Shown one piece after another: positions 46,927-56,162 of a stretch of 64,000 bases of DNA (position 1 is its first letter; every line of letters begins with the position of its first letter). The stretch is from Histidinibacterium aquaticum (GTDB taxonomy: Bacteria; Pseudomonadota; Alphaproteobacteria; Rhodobacterales; Rhodobacteraceae): the NCBI RefSeq assembly GCF_008710275.1, contig NZ_VYQE01000004.1, forward strand, positions 434,001 to 498,000, in the 5' to 3' direction. The notes under the pieces are model-generated. The model saw nothing but the letters and a program-made list of their open reading frames with translations. It was not told the DNA's origin and did not search any database. Position numbers and translations under genes: made by a program.

Positions 46927-47499
46927 GTGAGCGATGATGTGCCGCGCTTTCGCGCCCTGGTTGCGCTGGGGGCCAATTCCGGCGGACCCGGAGAGCCGGA
47001 ACGGGTCGTTCGGGCGGCTATGGAATCGATTTCCGAGCTACTGGACGCCGAGGTGGAGGCCTCGGCGCTCTATGCCTCGCCCGCCTTTCCGGTGGGGTCT
47101 GGGCCGGACTTCGTGAACGCGGCCTGTCTATGTCGGACGACATTGCCGCCCGAGGCCGTTCTCGCGGCGCTCCACGAGGCGGAGGCCGAAGCGGGGCGGG
47201 TGCGTGATGTCCGCTGGGGGCCGCGGACGCTCGACCTGGACCTGATCGCCTGGGAGGACCGGGTCCTGCCCGATCCCGAGGGGCAGCGCCGCTGGCGCGA
47301 GCTCGGCCTCGACCGGCAGATGCGCGAGGCGCCGGGGGAACTGATCCTGCCGCACCCGAGGATGCAGGACCGGGCCTTCGTGCTCGTGCCGCTCGCCGAG
47401 GTGGCGCCGGAGTGGCGGCACCCGCTGCTCGGCCGGACGGTGCGGGAGATGCGGGACGCCCTGCCCGAAGAGGCCCTGCGGGAGGTGACGCCGCTCTAG
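46927..47499 (+). CDS. folK: 6-Hydroxymethyl-7,8-dihydropterin pyrophosphokinase
   Basis: Transfers pyrophosphate from ATP to the pterin, making the substrate of dihydropteroate synthase in folate synthesis. The 190-residue protein has LVALGANSGGPGEPE, SALYASPAFPVGSGPDFVNAAC, RDVRWGPRTLDLDLIAWEDR with the key acids, and LPHPRMQDRAFVLVPLAEV. The start is GTG 46927. It opens the run folK, rpoZ, rsh, DUF2062, pdxJ. Confidence 0.95.
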   Translation: MSDDVPRFRALVALGANSGGPGEPERVVRAAMESISELLDAEVEASALYASPAFPVGSGPDFVNAACLCRTTLPPEAVLAALHEAEAEAGRVRDVRWGPRTLDLDLIAWEDRVLPDPEGQRRWRELGLDRQMREAPGELILPHPRMQDRAFVLVPLAEVAPEWRHPLLGRTVREMRDALPEEALREVTPL

Positions 47500-47523
47500 G
47501 CCGCGGAACAGAGTGGAATCGAC

Positions 47524-47552
47524 TTGTCAATCCCTTTTGGCTGCGTTAGGAG
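47524..47552 (+). promoter_or_regulatory. Possible sigma-70 promoter of rpoZ
   Basis: CTTGTCA with its TTGTCA box at 47524, 17 bases, then TAGGAG at 47547-47552, 40 bases before the rpoZ start. The -35 box is good for alphaproteobacteria (CTTG core); the -10 box matches three of six positions. Placement between folK and rpoZ makes it plausible. Low confidence. Confidence 0.35.
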
Positions 47553-47591
47553 GCGGGTTCCGGCTCCCCCCAAGAGATTCCTGGAGGCTTC

Positions 47592-47951
47592 ATGGCCCGC
47601 GTTACCGTCGAAGATTGCGTTGACAAGGTTCCGAACCGTTTCGAGCTCGTGATGCTCGCCGCCCATCGTGCGCGCGAGATCAGCTCCGGTGCTCCGCTGA
47701 CCGTCGACCGCGATAACGACAAGAACCCCGTCGTGGCGCTCCGCGAGATCGCCGAAGAGACGCAGCAGGCCGACGGTCTGCGCGAGCGGATGATCGAGGC
47801 GCAGCAGACCCAGATCGAGGTCGACGAGCCCGAGGACGACGCGATGGCGCTGCTCATGGGCCAGTCAGAGCCCACGGACGCGCCGGAAGAGGACGACATG
47901 TCCGAAGAGAAACTGCTGCGCGCGCTGATGGAGGCGCAGGGGCAGCGCTAG
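47592..47951 (+). CDS. rpoZ: RNA polymerase omega subunit
   Basis: A 119-residue omega subunit that helps assemble RNA polymerase. The N-terminal [29 protein letters not shown] and [16 protein letters not shown] are conserved; the acidic C-terminal tail is typical of alphaproteobacteria. CTGGAGG precedes the ATG. It is followed after 19 bases by the (p)ppGpp synthetase gene, the usual order in this group, and omega is a known (p)ppGpp contact in proteobacteria. Confidence 0.97.
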   Translation: MARVTVEDCVDKVPNRFELVMLAAHRAREISSGAPLTVDRDNDKNPVVALREIAEETQQADGLRERMIEAQQTQIEVDEPEDDAMALLMGQSEPTDAPEEDDMSEEKLLRALMEAQGQR

Positions 47952-47970
47952 GGCCGGAAGGCACGACGCC

Positions 47971-50121
47971 ATGCTGGAAAAGACCGGGCTCACGCGAGGC
48001 TGCGCCGCGCTGATCGACCTGGTCCGGTCCTACAATCCGCATAGCGACGGCGATCTGATCGCCCGTGCCTACGCCTTCGGCGAGGACATGCACGAGGGCC
48101 AGTTCAGGCGCTCGGGCGAGCCGTATTTCACACATCCCGTCGCGGTGGCCGTCATCCTCGCAGAGATGCAGATGGATGACGCCACCATCGTCACGGCCCT
48201 CCTGCACGACACGATCGAGGACACGAAGGCGAGCTTCCAGAAGGTGGCGGAGCTCTTCGGGCGCGAGATCGCCGATCTCGTGGACGGGGTCACCAAGCTG
48301 ACGAACCTGCAGCTCTCCTCGACCGAGACGAAGCAGGCCGAGAACTTCCGCAAGCTCTTCATGGCGACCTCGCGGGACCTTCGGGTCACGCTGGTGAAGC
48401 TCGCCGACCGGCTGCACAACATGCGCACGATCCGGTCGATGCAGCCCGAGAAGCAGGCCCAGAAGGCGCGGGAGACCATGGACATCTATGCGCCGCTGGC
48501 CGGCCGGATGGGTATGCAGTGGATGCGCGAGGAACTGGAGGACCTGGCCTTCCGCGTCCTCAACCCCGCGGGCCGGGAATCGATCATCCGGCGCTTCGTC
48601 ACGCTCCAGAAGGAGACCGGCGACGTGGTCGAGAAGATCACCGCCGACATGAAGCTGGAGATGCAGAAGGCCGGCATCACCGCCGAGGTCTACGGCCGTG
48701 CCAAGAAGCCCTACTCGATCTGGCGCAAGATGCAGGCCAAGGAGCAGGGCTTCTCCCGGCTGTCGGACATCTACGGATTCCGGATCATCACCGACAGCGA
48801 AGAGGACTGCTACAAGGTCCTCGGCGCGATCCACCGGCGCTGGCGGGCGGTGCCGGGGCGGTTCAAGGACTACATCAGCCAGCCGAAGTCGAACGGCTAC
48901 CGGTCGATCCACACCACGGTTTCTGGCCGTGACGGTAAGCGGGTGGAGGTGCAGATCCGCACCCGCCAGATGCACGAGGTCGCGGAGACCGGCGTCGCGG
49001 CGCACTGGTCCTACCGGGACGGCGAGCGGGTGGAGAACCCCTTTGCCGTCGACCCGGCGCGTTGGATCACCACCATCACCCAGCAGATCGACGAGGGGCA
49101 CGGCCACGACGAGTTCCTCGATATGGTCAAGCTGGAGATGTACACCGACCAGGTGTTCTGCTTCACGCCCAAGGGGGACGTGGTGAAGCTGCCGCGCGGG
49201 GCGACGCCGATCGATTTCGCCTATGCCATCCACACCCGCATCGGACATGCGACGGTCGGCGCCAAGGTCGACGGGCTGCGCGTGCCCCTCTGGACCCGGC
49301 TGAAGAACGGCCAGTCGGTCGAGGTCATCACCGCCGAGGGCCAGTCACCGCAGGCCACCTGGGTGGATATCGCCGTCACCGGGCGGGCCAAGACCGCGAT
49401 CCGCCGCAGCCTGCGCGAAGAGGACCGCGAGCGGTTCATCAAGCTGGGCGCCGAGCTCGCCCGGGTCGCTTTCGAGAACGTCGGCAAGAAGTCGACCGAC
49501 AAGGCCCTGCGCACGGCCGCCAAGGCGCTGGCGATCGACAGCGTGGACGACCTGCTGGAGGGGCTCGGCTCGGCCGAGATCACCTCTCGCGAGGTCGTGG
49601 GCGCGCTCTACCCGGACCTGGCCCAGAAGGGCCGAGTCGAGGAGGTCGAGGAGGGCCGTGCGGTCGTCGGGCTCGAGCCGGGACGCCACTACATCCGCGC
49701 ACGGTGCTGCCAGCCCGTGCCCGGAGAGCGGATCGTCGGCATCACGTCGCGCGGCAAGGGCGTGGTCGTCCATGCCATCGATTGCGAGGTGCTGGCGAAA
49801 TACGAGGACGAGCTTGATCGCTGGGTCGACCTACACTGGCAGGAGGGCACGCACCCGCCGACCAACACTGTCACGCTCGATCTGGCGATCACGAACGATG
49901 CCGGCGTCCTGGGGCGGATTTGCACGTTGATCGGGGAGCAGTCCGCCAATATCTCCAACCTGGAGTTCATCGACCGGAAACCCGACTACTACAGGCTCCT
50001 GGTCGATGCGGATTTGCGGGACGCCGAGCACCTGCACCGGGTGATGACTGCGCTCGAGGCCGACAGCAATGTCGCCTTCATCGAGCGTCACCGCGACCCG
50101 AAGCAGGCCGAGGCGATCTAG
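47971..50121 (+). CDS. spoT: Bifunctional (p)ppGpp synthetase/hydrolase (Rel/SpoT homologue)
   Basis: A 716-residue Rel/Spo protein that makes and breaks the alarmone (p)ppGpp. The N-terminal HD hydrolase domain has its His79-Asp80 pair in TALLHDTIED, the synthetase domain shows DIYGFRIITDSEEDCYKVLG and KDYISQPKSNGYRSIHTT, then a TGS domain (VFCFTPKGDVVKLPRGATPIDF), a zinc-finger-like Cys pair (RARCCQPVPGERIVG) and a C-terminal ACT domain (ISNLEFIDRKPDYYRLLVD). Both active sites look intact. Alphaproteobacteria usually have this single enzyme. It is downstream of rpoZ in one operon. Confidence 0.96.
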   Translation: MLEKTGLTRGCAALIDLVRSYNPHSDGDLIARAYAFGEDMHEGQFRRSGEPYFTHPVAVAVILAEMQMDDATIVTALLHDTIEDTKASFQKVAELFGREIADLVDGVTKLTNLQLSSTETKQAENFRKLFMATSRDLRVTLVKLADRLHNMRTIRSMQPEKQAQKARETMDIYAPLAGRMGMQWMREELEDLAFRVLNPAGRESIIRRFVTLQKETGDVVEKITADMKLEMQKAGITAEVYGRAKKPYSIWRKMQAKEQGFSRLSDIYGFRIITDSEEDCYKVLGAIHRRWRAVPGRFKDYISQPKSNGYRSIHTTVSGRDGKRVEVQIRTRQMHEVAETGVAAHWSYRDGERVENPFAVDPARWITTITQQIDEGHGHDEFLDMVKLEMYTDQVFCFTPKGDVVKLPRGATPIDFAYAIHTRIGHATVGAKVDGLRVPLWTRLKNGQSVEVITAEGQSPQATWVDIAVTGRAKTAIRRSLREEDRERFIKLGAELARVAFENVGKKSTDKALRTAAKALAIDSVDDLLEGLGSAEITSREVVGALYPDLAQKGRVEEVEEGRAVVGLEPGRHYIRARCCQPVPGERIVGITSRGKGVVVHAIDCEVLAKYEDELDRWVDLHWQEGTHPPTNTVTLDLAITNDAGVLGRICTLIGEQSANISNLEFIDRKPDYYRLLVDADLRDAEHLHRVMTALEADSNVAFIERHRDPKQAEAI

Positions 50122-50146
50122 GCGCGCGGACGAGCGGGGTCGAAGG

Positions 50147-50773
50147 GTGGTATTCAAGCGCCGGGAAAGGCGGCCGGTCTGGAAAGTCGTGCTCCGCTCC
50201 CTCTGGCCCAAGGGCGGCTGGGGCCGGGCGGCGCAGTACGTCAAGCACCGGCTGAACCGCCTTCCCGACACGCCAGAGAAGATCTGCCGCGGCATCTGGG
50301 CCGGGGTCTTCGTGACGTGGTCGCCCTTCTACGGTCTGCACTTCCTGATGTCGGCCTTCCTGGCCTACGTTCTCCGGGGCAACATGATCGCCGCGCTGCT
50401 GGCGACCTTCTTCGGCAATCCGCTGACCTACGTCCCCATCGGGATCGTCTCGCTGAACACCGGCTACTTCCTGCTCGGCACCCGGCCGGAGCAGGGCTTC
50501 GACGAGAACATCTTCCAGAAGTTCGGCGGCGCGTCAGAGGATCTCTGGCACAATTTCATGGCGATCTTCACGCACGAGACCGCAGAATGGGCGCGGCTGG
50601 GGCGGTTCTGGGAAGAGGTCTTCTGGCCCTACACGGTCGGGGGGATCGTGCCCGGTCTCATCGCCGCGAGCCTGATCTACTACCTCGCCCTGCCAGTGGT
50701 TCGCGCCTACCAGAACCGCCGCAAGAAGATGCTGCGGGCGAAGCTCGACAAGCTGCGCGCGCCGGGCGGCTGA
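50147..50773 (+). CDS. DUF2062 family membrane protein
   Basis: A 208-residue membrane protein. A basic N terminus ([24 protein letters not shown]) is followed by the DUF2062 core: [42 protein letters not shown] and, near the end, [23 protein letters not shown]. Three to four helices are visible. The start is GTG 50147. It is commonly placed between the (p)ppGpp gene and pdxJ in this group. Function unknown. Confidence 0.87.
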   Translation: MVFKRRERRPVWKVVLRSLWPKGGWGRAAQYVKHRLNRLPDTPEKICRGIWAGVFVTWSPFYGLHFLMSAFLAYVLRGNMIAALLATFFGNPLTYVPIGIVSLNTGYFLLGTRPEQGFDENIFQKFGGASEDLWHNFMAIFTHETAEWARLGRFWEEVFWPYTVGGIVPGLIAASLIYYLALPVVRAYQNRRKKMLRAKLDKLRAPGG

Positions 50774-50831
50774 GGCGATTGCATTCGCGGGGCGGGAGGA
50801 TATCGTCCCGCCGCAGCAGCGGGAGAGCGGT

Positions 50832-51569
50832 ATGGAGAGCCTCAGACTTGGCGTGAACATCGATCACGTCGCCACGGTACGCAACGCGCGCGGGTCGGCC
50901 TATCCGGATCCCGTCCGCGCGGCGAAGCTGGCCGAGGAGGCTGGGGCTGACGGAATCACGGCCCACCTGCGGGAAGACCGCAGGCATATCTCCGACGATG
51001 ACATCGAGCGGCTCTCGGCCGAGCTGACCCTGCCGCTCAATTTCGAGATGGCCGCGACCGAGGAGATGCAGGCCATCGCCCTGCGGCATCGGCCCCACGC
51101 GGTGTGCATCGTGCCGGAAAAGCGCGAGGAGCGGACAACCGAGGGCGGGCTCGAGGTCGCACGGGACGAGAACCGGCTCGCGCATTTCATCGCGCCCCTC
51201 GCGGAGGCGGGCTCCCGGGTGTCGATCTTCATCGCCGCCGACCGGCCCCAGATCGAGGCAGCCGCCCGGATCGGGGCGGCTGTGGTCGAGCTGCATACCG
51301 GCGCCTATTGCGACCTGCATGCCGAGGGCCGGTTCGACGAGCGGGACGCCGAGCTGGAGCGGCTGCGGGAGATGGCGCAATTCGCTCATTCCCTCGGGCT
51401 GGAGGTCCACGCGGGCCACGGGCTGACCTACGACACGGTCGGGCCCATCGCGGCACTGCCCGAGGTGCGCGAACTCAACATCGGTCATTTCCTGATCGGC
51501 GAGGCGATCTTCCTGGGCCTCGGCCCGGCCATCGCCGAGATGCGGCGGCTCATGGAGGCGGCCCGATGA
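50832..51569 (+). CDS. pdxJ: Pyridoxine 5'-phosphate synthase
   Basis: Joins 1-deoxyxylulose 5-phosphate and 3-amino-2-oxopropyl phosphate to make pyridoxine phosphate. The 245-residue TIM-barrel protein has [59 protein letters not shown] and [12 protein letters not shown], with all catalytic residues in place. GGGAGAG precedes the ATG. Its stop overlaps the next start (ATGA). Confidence 0.97.
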   Translation: MESLRLGVNIDHVATVRNARGSAYPDPVRAAKLAEEAGADGITAHLREDRRHISDDDIERLSAELTLPLNFEMAATEEMQAIALRHRPHAVCIVPEKREERTTEGGLEVARDENRLAHFIAPLAEAGSRVSIFIAADRPQIEAAARIGAAVVELHTGAYCDLHAEGRFDERDAELERLREMAQFAHSLGLEVHAGHGLTYDTVGPIAALPEVRELNIGHFLIGEAIFLGLGPAIAEMRRLMEAAR

Positions 51570-51997
51570 CCGGCGGCGTCAATCTCGCGCGGTACGCGGG
51601 CATCTACATCCTCGTGCTGCTCGGCGTCGTGGTCATCGACGCGCTGCTGTCCTCCTTCCTGCCATTCGCGGTGCCGGCGGGAGCTGCGGCGATCGTCCCC
51701 CCGATGATCGCAGCCCTGGCCGAGGGCGGGCGCATGACGCGCGAGACGGAGGCCCCGCTCTCCGGCTCCGCCGCCTGGCGGGCGGCCCTGCTCATGACGA
51801 TCGTGGTCGTGGCGGTGAACCTGGGCTTCGTGGCACTCGTCCTGGCGACCGGCGCCGTGGCTTTCGCCACGGAGGGCAACTTGGGGGCCATGGCGGGGCT
51901 TGCTGCGCTTCTCATCGTCGCGGTGCTCGTCGTGAACCGGTTGTTCCTCGCCATGGGCGTGCGCAATGAACTGCGGCTGATCGAGCGACGGCGCTGA
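51566..51997 (+). CDS. Small ABZJ_00895-like membrane protein
   Basis: A 143-residue protein with four hydrophobic segments ([16 protein letters not shown]-like first helix, [58 protein letters not shown]) and a basic end [11 protein letters not shown]. The layout fits the ABZJ_00895 family of small membrane proteins. It is translationally coupled to pdxJ by an ATGA overlap. Function unknown, and the family assignment is tentative. Confidence 0.68.
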   Translation: MTGGVNLARYAGIYILVLLGVVVIDALLSSFLPFAVPAGAAAIVPPMIAALAEGGRMTRETEAPLSGSAAWRAALLMTIVVVAVNLGFVALVLATGAVAFATEGNLGAMAGLAALLIVAVLVVNRLFLAMGVRNELRLIERRR

Positions 51998-52107
51998 TCC
52001 GGCCCCCTTGCTCCGGAAGCGTCGAGCGGCTTTGTTGACGGCATGATGCGCCTTGCCCGCCCCCTGCGCCGTGCCGCATGTTCCGCCTCCCCGGAGACCC
52101 GTGCGCC

Positions 52108-52506
52108 GTGATCCTCGGCATCGGCACCGACCTCGCCAACATCGACCGGATCGAACGGACCCTCGCCCGGTTCGGCGACCGGTTCCGGAACCGCGTCTTC
52201 ACCGACATCGAGCAGGCCAAGGCCGAGCGCCGGGCCGACGTCGCGGGCACCTACGCCAAGCGCTGGGCGGCGAAGGAGGCCTGCTCCAAGGCCCTCGGGA
52301 CGGGACTGCGGATGGGGATCGCCTGGAAGGACATGGCGGTGAGCAACCTGCGGACCGGTCAGCCGGTCATGGAGGTGACCGGCTGGGCGGCGGATCGGCT
52401 GGCGGAGATGACGCCGTCGGGACACCGCGCCATCATCCACGTCACGTTGACGGACGATCATCCCTGGGCACAGGCCTTCGTGGTCATCGAAGCGCTGCCG
52501 GAGTGA
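52108..52506 (+). CDS. acpS: Holo-[acyl-carrier-protein] synthase
   Basis: Attaches phosphopantetheine from CoA to acyl carrier protein. The 132-residue protein begins [14 protein letters not shown] with the metal-binding Asp8 and has the second motif [18 protein letters not shown] with its Glu. The GTG at 52108 is chosen because the family begins at that point; an ATG ten codons earlier is also in frame. It follows the pdxJ pair, and normally lepB would be next, but here an MFS gene and a ferritin-like gene come between. Confidence 0.94.
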   Translation: MILGIGTDLANIDRIERTLARFGDRFRNRVFTDIEQAKAERRADVAGTYAKRWAAKEACSKALGTGLRMGIAWKDMAVSNLRTGQPVMEVTGWAADRLAEMTPSGHRAIIHVTLTDDHPWAQAFVVIEALPE

Positions 52507-52510
52507 TCCG

Positions 52511-53731
52511 GTGAGGCTGGAAGTGCTGCGCCGCAACCGCGGCTTCGGACGGCTGATCGCGGGCCAGATCCCGTCGGACGCGGCCGACTGGCTGGCCTAT
52601 GTCGCGATGACGACGCTGCTGGCCTTCGAGTGGCAGGCGCCCACGGTGGCCTTCGCCTGGTTCGCCGTGGCGCTCGGCGCGCCCTACCTGACCGTCGGGC
52701 TCGTGGCCGGGGCGCTGGTGGACCGGTTGCCGCTGAAGGCGGTCCTCGTCGGGAGCAACCTCGCCCGCGCTCTCGTCTTCGCGGCGATGACGCTGGCGCA
52801 GGACTGGGTGACGCTGCTCGTACTGCTGGCGGTCGGGCAATCGGTCGACAGCTTCTTCTCCCCGGCCAAGCAGGCCGCGCTCCAGGGTCTCGTCAGGCGT
52901 GAGGACCGGATGGGGGCGAACGGGATCAGCTACGCGATCAATCAGACGAGCAAGATCGCCGCCCCGGCGGCCGGCGGCGCGCTGCTGGCGGTGCTCGAGC
53001 CGGGGGCCGTGTTCTGGGTGACGGCCGCGGTGTCGCTTCTGGCCGTGCCGCCCTTGCTGGCGTTGCCGGGGCTGGAAAGGAAGGCTCCGAAGGGCGACGC
53101 TACGCTCGGCATCGCGCGCGACGTGGCGGAGGGGCTGCGGATCGTCGGGCGGTCCGTGCCGCTGCGGCTGGCGCTGGGGCTGACGGCGGCGGGATTCTTC
53201 TCGATCTTCCTCTACGACACGCTCATCGCTCCGCTCCTGAGGGACATCGGCTTCGACGAGGTCGTGATGGGCTGGACCATGGCTGCGGTGGGCGGAGGCG
53301 GCGTGCTCGGCGCGTTGCTGATGACGCGGCTGACGGCGCAGCCCTTCCGGCTCATCGCCTTCGGGGCGATCGGGTCGGGACTACTGCTGATGGCGCCGGC
53401 GCTGGCGGAACTCACGGGGCGCGGGATCGATCTCGCGGTGCTGCTGGGTGTCTTCGTTCTCGCCGGGATCACGAGTTCCGCGATGCTCGTGCCGCCGAGG
53501 GTGGTGATCCAGAACGAAACCGACGAGAGCGCCATCGCCCGCGTCAGCTCGGTCATGGAAGCGGCGAACATGCTGGCCCTGCTGACCGCGCCCTTCGTGG
53601 GCGCATGGCTGGCCGGGGCGATATCCTCCGGCGCGGCCTTCGTCGCCGGGGCGGCGCTGAAGTTGGTTCTCGGGGTGGTCGCGCTGCGCGCGGCGATGCG
53701 CCTCGGGGGCGGCCAGACGGCGGAAGGCTGA
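52511..53731 (+). CDS. MFS transporter
   Basis: A 406-residue membrane protein with about 11-12 hydrophobic helices. It resembles the MFS_3/enterobactin exporter-like group: GQIPSDAADWLAYVAMTTLL in the first helices, GALVDRLPLKAVLVGSNLARAL as the loop 2-3 motif, SFFSPAKQAALQGLV, and ANGISYAINQTSKIAAPAAGGAL. Substrate unknown; drug or siderophore efflux is typical for relatives. The start is GTG 52511, four bases after acpS. Its position splits acpS from lepB, which suggests later insertion. Confidence 0.88.
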   Translation: MRLEVLRRNRGFGRLIAGQIPSDAADWLAYVAMTTLLAFEWQAPTVAFAWFAVALGAPYLTVGLVAGALVDRLPLKAVLVGSNLARALVFAAMTLAQDWVTLLVLLAVGQSVDSFFSPAKQAALQGLVRREDRMGANGISYAINQTSKIAAPAAGGALLAVLEPGAVFWVTAAVSLLAVPPLLALPGLERKAPKGDATLGIARDVAEGLRIVGRSVPLRLALGLTAAGFFSIFLYDTLIAPLLRDIGFDEVVMGWTMAAVGGGGVLGALLMTRLTAQPFRLIAFGAIGSGLLLMAPALAELTGRGIDLAVLLGVFVLAGITSSAMLVPPRVVIQNETDESAIARVSSVMEAANMLALLTAPFVGAWLAGAISSGAAFVAGAALKLVLGVVALRAAMRLGGGQTAEG

Positions 53732-53751
53732 CCGCCTTCCGCCTGCACTCC

Positions 53752-54195
53752 TTAGTGGGAGTGCGATTCCATCCAGGCGCGGTGGCGTTCCTCGTCAGCC
53801 TGGGCCGCCTCGAAGACACGCTTCATCTCCGGGTCGGCTTCGGAGTTCGACGCGGCCTGCCGGTAGGCCTGCACCGTGTCGTCTTCGTTGGTCTTCATGG
53901 CTTTCAGCACGGACTTGTCCCCGGCGAGATTGGCCATGGCGACCTTGCCGGTGGTCAGAAGCGATTTCATGTCGCTTTCGCTGGGCACGTCGATGCCGTG
54001 GCGGGTCGCGATGGACTTCAGCTCGTCCACATGGCGGGTGTGGTCGCCGCGGAAGTCCGCGATGGCCGATTTCGCGCCGTCGTCGTCGAGCCGCTCGAGC
54101 GTGGCGTCGTAGGCGGCGATGGCATCATATTCCAGCCGGAGCAGGTTCTGGACCAGATCGGCGGTGCCGGTTTCGTTTCCTACAGTCGTAACCAT
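53752..54195 (-). CDS. DUF2383 (PA2169-type) ferritin-like four-helix protein
   Basis: A 147-residue helical protein of the DUF2383 ferritin-like family. Four helices are visible, with ENLLRLEYDAIAAYDATLERL-like spacing in the first (seen as LLRLEYDAIAAYDATLERLD), DFRGDHTRHVDELKSIA in the second, and EAAQADEERHRAWMESH at the end, where Glu/His pairs may bind metal. Members are linked with stress. TTTTGGAG precedes the ATG. A possible EcfG-type promoter lies 40 bases upstream. It runs against its neighbours between the MFS gene and lepB. Confidence 0.85.
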   Translation of the reverse strand: MVTTVGNETGTADLVQNLLRLEYDAIAAYDATLERLDDDGAKSAIADFRGDHTRHVDELKSIATRHGIDVPSESDMKSLLTTGKVAMANLAGDKSVLKAMKTNEDDTVQAYRQAASNSEADPEMKRVFEAAQADEERHRAWMESHSH

Positions 54196-54234
54196 TTCAA
54201 AGTCTCCAAAAGAGGGCCGTCCCCTCCCTGCGCC

Positions 54235-54259
54235 AACAGGACGCGCCGGATTACGTTCC
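54235..54259 (-). promoter_or_regulatory. Candidate EcfG-type (general stress) promoter of the DUF2383 gene
   Basis: On the minus strand GGAAC (54259-54255), 17 bases, then GTT (54237-54235), that is 16 bases before TGTT. The alphaproteobacterial general stress consensus is GGAAC, 16-17 bases, CGTT; one base of the -10 part differs. The -10 part ends 40 bases before the start codon. The downstream family is stress-related, which fits. Confidence 0.42.
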
Positions 54260-54358
54260 CCGGCATTTCTAGGCCGGGCGGCGGGCCGCCGGTCGGCTTG
54301 ACTTGCCTCCGGCCGACCCCCATGAAGCGCCGGACCGCGAGGAAGGGACGAATACGGA

Positions 54359-55219
54359 ATGGCCGAAAACCAAGGGGTGCTTCAGGGCATCTGGGAAACC
54401 GTCAAGACCGTTGTCTATGCGCTCCTGATCGCGGGGATCTTCCGGACCCTGTTCTTCCAGCCGTTCTGGATTCCTTCGGGCTCGATGAAAGACACGCTGC
54501 TGATCGGCGACTTCCTCTTCGTCAACAAGATGGCCTACGGGTATTCCTATGCCTCCTGTCCCTCGATCCGGATTCCCGCGCTGGGGATCGATATCGGGGC
54601 CGACGATTTCTGCGGTGTCTTCCAGGGCGACCGTGACGCGCCCGACTACGCGGGCGGCGACCGGCTTTTCGGAGGCGAGCCCGACCGGGGCGATGTCGTG
54701 GTCTTCCGCCATCCCGTTACGGGGCGCGACTTCATCAAGCGGCTGATCGGGCTTCCGGGCGACCAGATCCGGATGGAGGAAGGCCGCCTCATCATCAACG
54801 ACGAGCCGGTCGGGCTTGAGCCCGACGGGCTGTTCGTCGAGGAGTTCGAGCCCCAGGGGCCCCAGGGCCTCCGCCCGCGCTGCTCCAACGGCGCCGTGGG
54901 CTTGGGCGCCGACTGCGAGAAGCGCAAGTTCGTGGAGACGCTGCCCAACGGGGTGAGCCACTCGGTCCTCGATATCGGACGCCAGAACTTCGACACCACC
55001 GGCACCTACACCGTCCCGGAAGGCTACTACTTCTTCATGGGCGACAACCGCGACAACTCGCGGGACAGCCGCGAGAGCCAGACCACCGGCGGCGTCGGCT
55101 TCGTGCCCTACGAGGATCTCGTGGGCCGCGCCGACCGCGTGATGTTCTCCTCCGCAGGCCGCTCGATGCTCTACTTCTGGACCTGGCGGGGCGACCGGTT
55201 CTTCGAGAAGATCGACTAG
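54359..55219 (+). CDS. lepB: Signal peptidase I
   Basis: Cleaves signal peptides of exported proteins at the inner membrane. The 286-residue protein has one N-terminal membrane helix (VKTVVYALLIAGIFRTLFF), the catalytic Ser42 in IPSGSMKDTLLIGDF, the general-base Lys127 in DFIKRLIGLPGDQI, and the C-terminal box YYFFMGDNRDNSRDSR. All are intact. It is followed after four bases by a second, altered signal-peptidase-like gene. Confidence 0.97.
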   Translation: MAENQGVLQGIWETVKTVVYALLIAGIFRTLFFQPFWIPSGSMKDTLLIGDFLFVNKMAYGYSYASCPSIRIPALGIDIGADDFCGVFQGDRDAPDYAGGDRLFGGEPDRGDVVVFRHPVTGRDFIKRLIGLPGDQIRMEEGRLIINDEPVGLEPDGLFVEEFEPQGPQGLRPRCSNGAVGLGADCEKRKFVETLPNGVSHSVLDIGRQNFDTTGTYTVPEGYYFFMGDNRDNSRDSRESQTTGGVGFVPYEDLVGRADRVMFSSAGRSMLYFWTWRGDRFFEKID

Positions 55220-55223
55220 GCCG

Positions 55224-56162
55224 ATGCGCGCGCTCCGGGGGTTCTTCGTCGGAGGGTTCGACTGGGACGGCTCGGCAGGCCGCGGCCCGGTCATCGTCGC
55301 ACTCGTCACGCTGATCGCGATCGTCTTCGCCTCGCCGCTGATCTCCTCCGCCACCGGGGGGAGGCTCAGCCCCGCGCAGGTCGACTCCGTCCTCTCCGCG
55401 CTGGTGCTCGTCCAGCTCTTCGGCACCATCGTCCGGCGGCTCCATGATGCCGGCCGCAGCGGCTGGTGGCTGCTTCTGGCGATCCTTCCCTACATGCCGG
55501 CGCTCATGCTGCTGGCCCTCCTGGCCCTGCCGCGCAACACCGGCCCGGTCCGGCGCGAGACGAAGGTGGCCCGCCGGGTCGGGCTCGCGCTGACCTGCCT
55601 CCTGGCGCTGTTCCTGCTCAGCCGGTTCTTCTGGACCGACCATCTCGTGGAAGACGAGACCATGAGCCCGGCGCTGCAGAGCGGCGACTACGTCGCGGCG
55701 CTGACGCTCTTCCGCGCGCCCGAGCGCGGCGAGGTCGTGATCCACGACACGCCCGGCGCCCGCGACCAGGTGATGCGCGTGGTGGGGCTCCCGGGCGAAC
55801 GGGTGACGCAGACGGACGAGGGGCTGGCGATCAACAACACGCCCGCCGGCTACGCCTCGTCCGGCGACGCGGTGACCGAAACGCTGCCCGGCGGCGCGTC
55901 GCACCAGATCCTCCCCTTCGCGGGCGGACCGGCCTCGCTCGTGGCCGAAGTGCCCGAAGGCTACGTCCTTCTGCTCGGCGACAACCGTCCTTTCGACGCG
56001 GCCTTCGCCAGCCAGGCCCGCCTCTCGGCGCGCATCGTGCCCGCCTCCGACCTGCGGGGCCGCGTGGTGAGGATCATCGCCTCTTCCGACAGCTGGCGCG
56101 GCGGCCTCCCTGCCTGGGTCGCCGGAATGCGCTGGGACCGGGTCTGGAGCGCGCCGTGGTGA
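55224..56162 (+). CDS. DUF805-fused signal-peptidase-like protein without catalytic dyad
   Basis: A 312-residue protein. Residues about 10-110 form a DUF805 membrane domain with the signature [20 protein letters not shown]. After another helix ([17 protein letters not shown]) comes a peptidase S26 domain. The Ser box reads [16 protein letters not shown], so Thr146 stands where the catalytic Ser should be. The Lys box reads [12 protein letters not shown], with Met184 at the catalytic Lys. The last box [16 protein letters not shown] is kept. With both catalytic residues changed, peptidase activity is unlikely. It lies between lepB (4 bases) and rnc (GTGA overlap), so it is made with the true peptidase. 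Confidence 0.87.
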   Translation: MRALRGFFVGGFDWDGSAGRGPVIVALVTLIAIVFASPLISSATGGRLSPAQVDSVLSALVLVQLFGTIVRRLHDAGRSGWWLLLAILPYMPALMLLALLALPRNTGPVRRETKVARRVGLALTCLLALFLLSRFFWTDHLVEDETMSPALQSGDYVAALTLFRAPERGEVVIHDTPGARDQVMRVVGLPGERVTQTDEGLAINNTPAGYASSGDAVTETLPGGASHQILPFAGGPASLVAEVPEGYVLLLGDNRPFDAAFASQARLSARIVPASDLRGRVVRIIASSDSWRGGLPAWVAGMRWDRVWSAPW

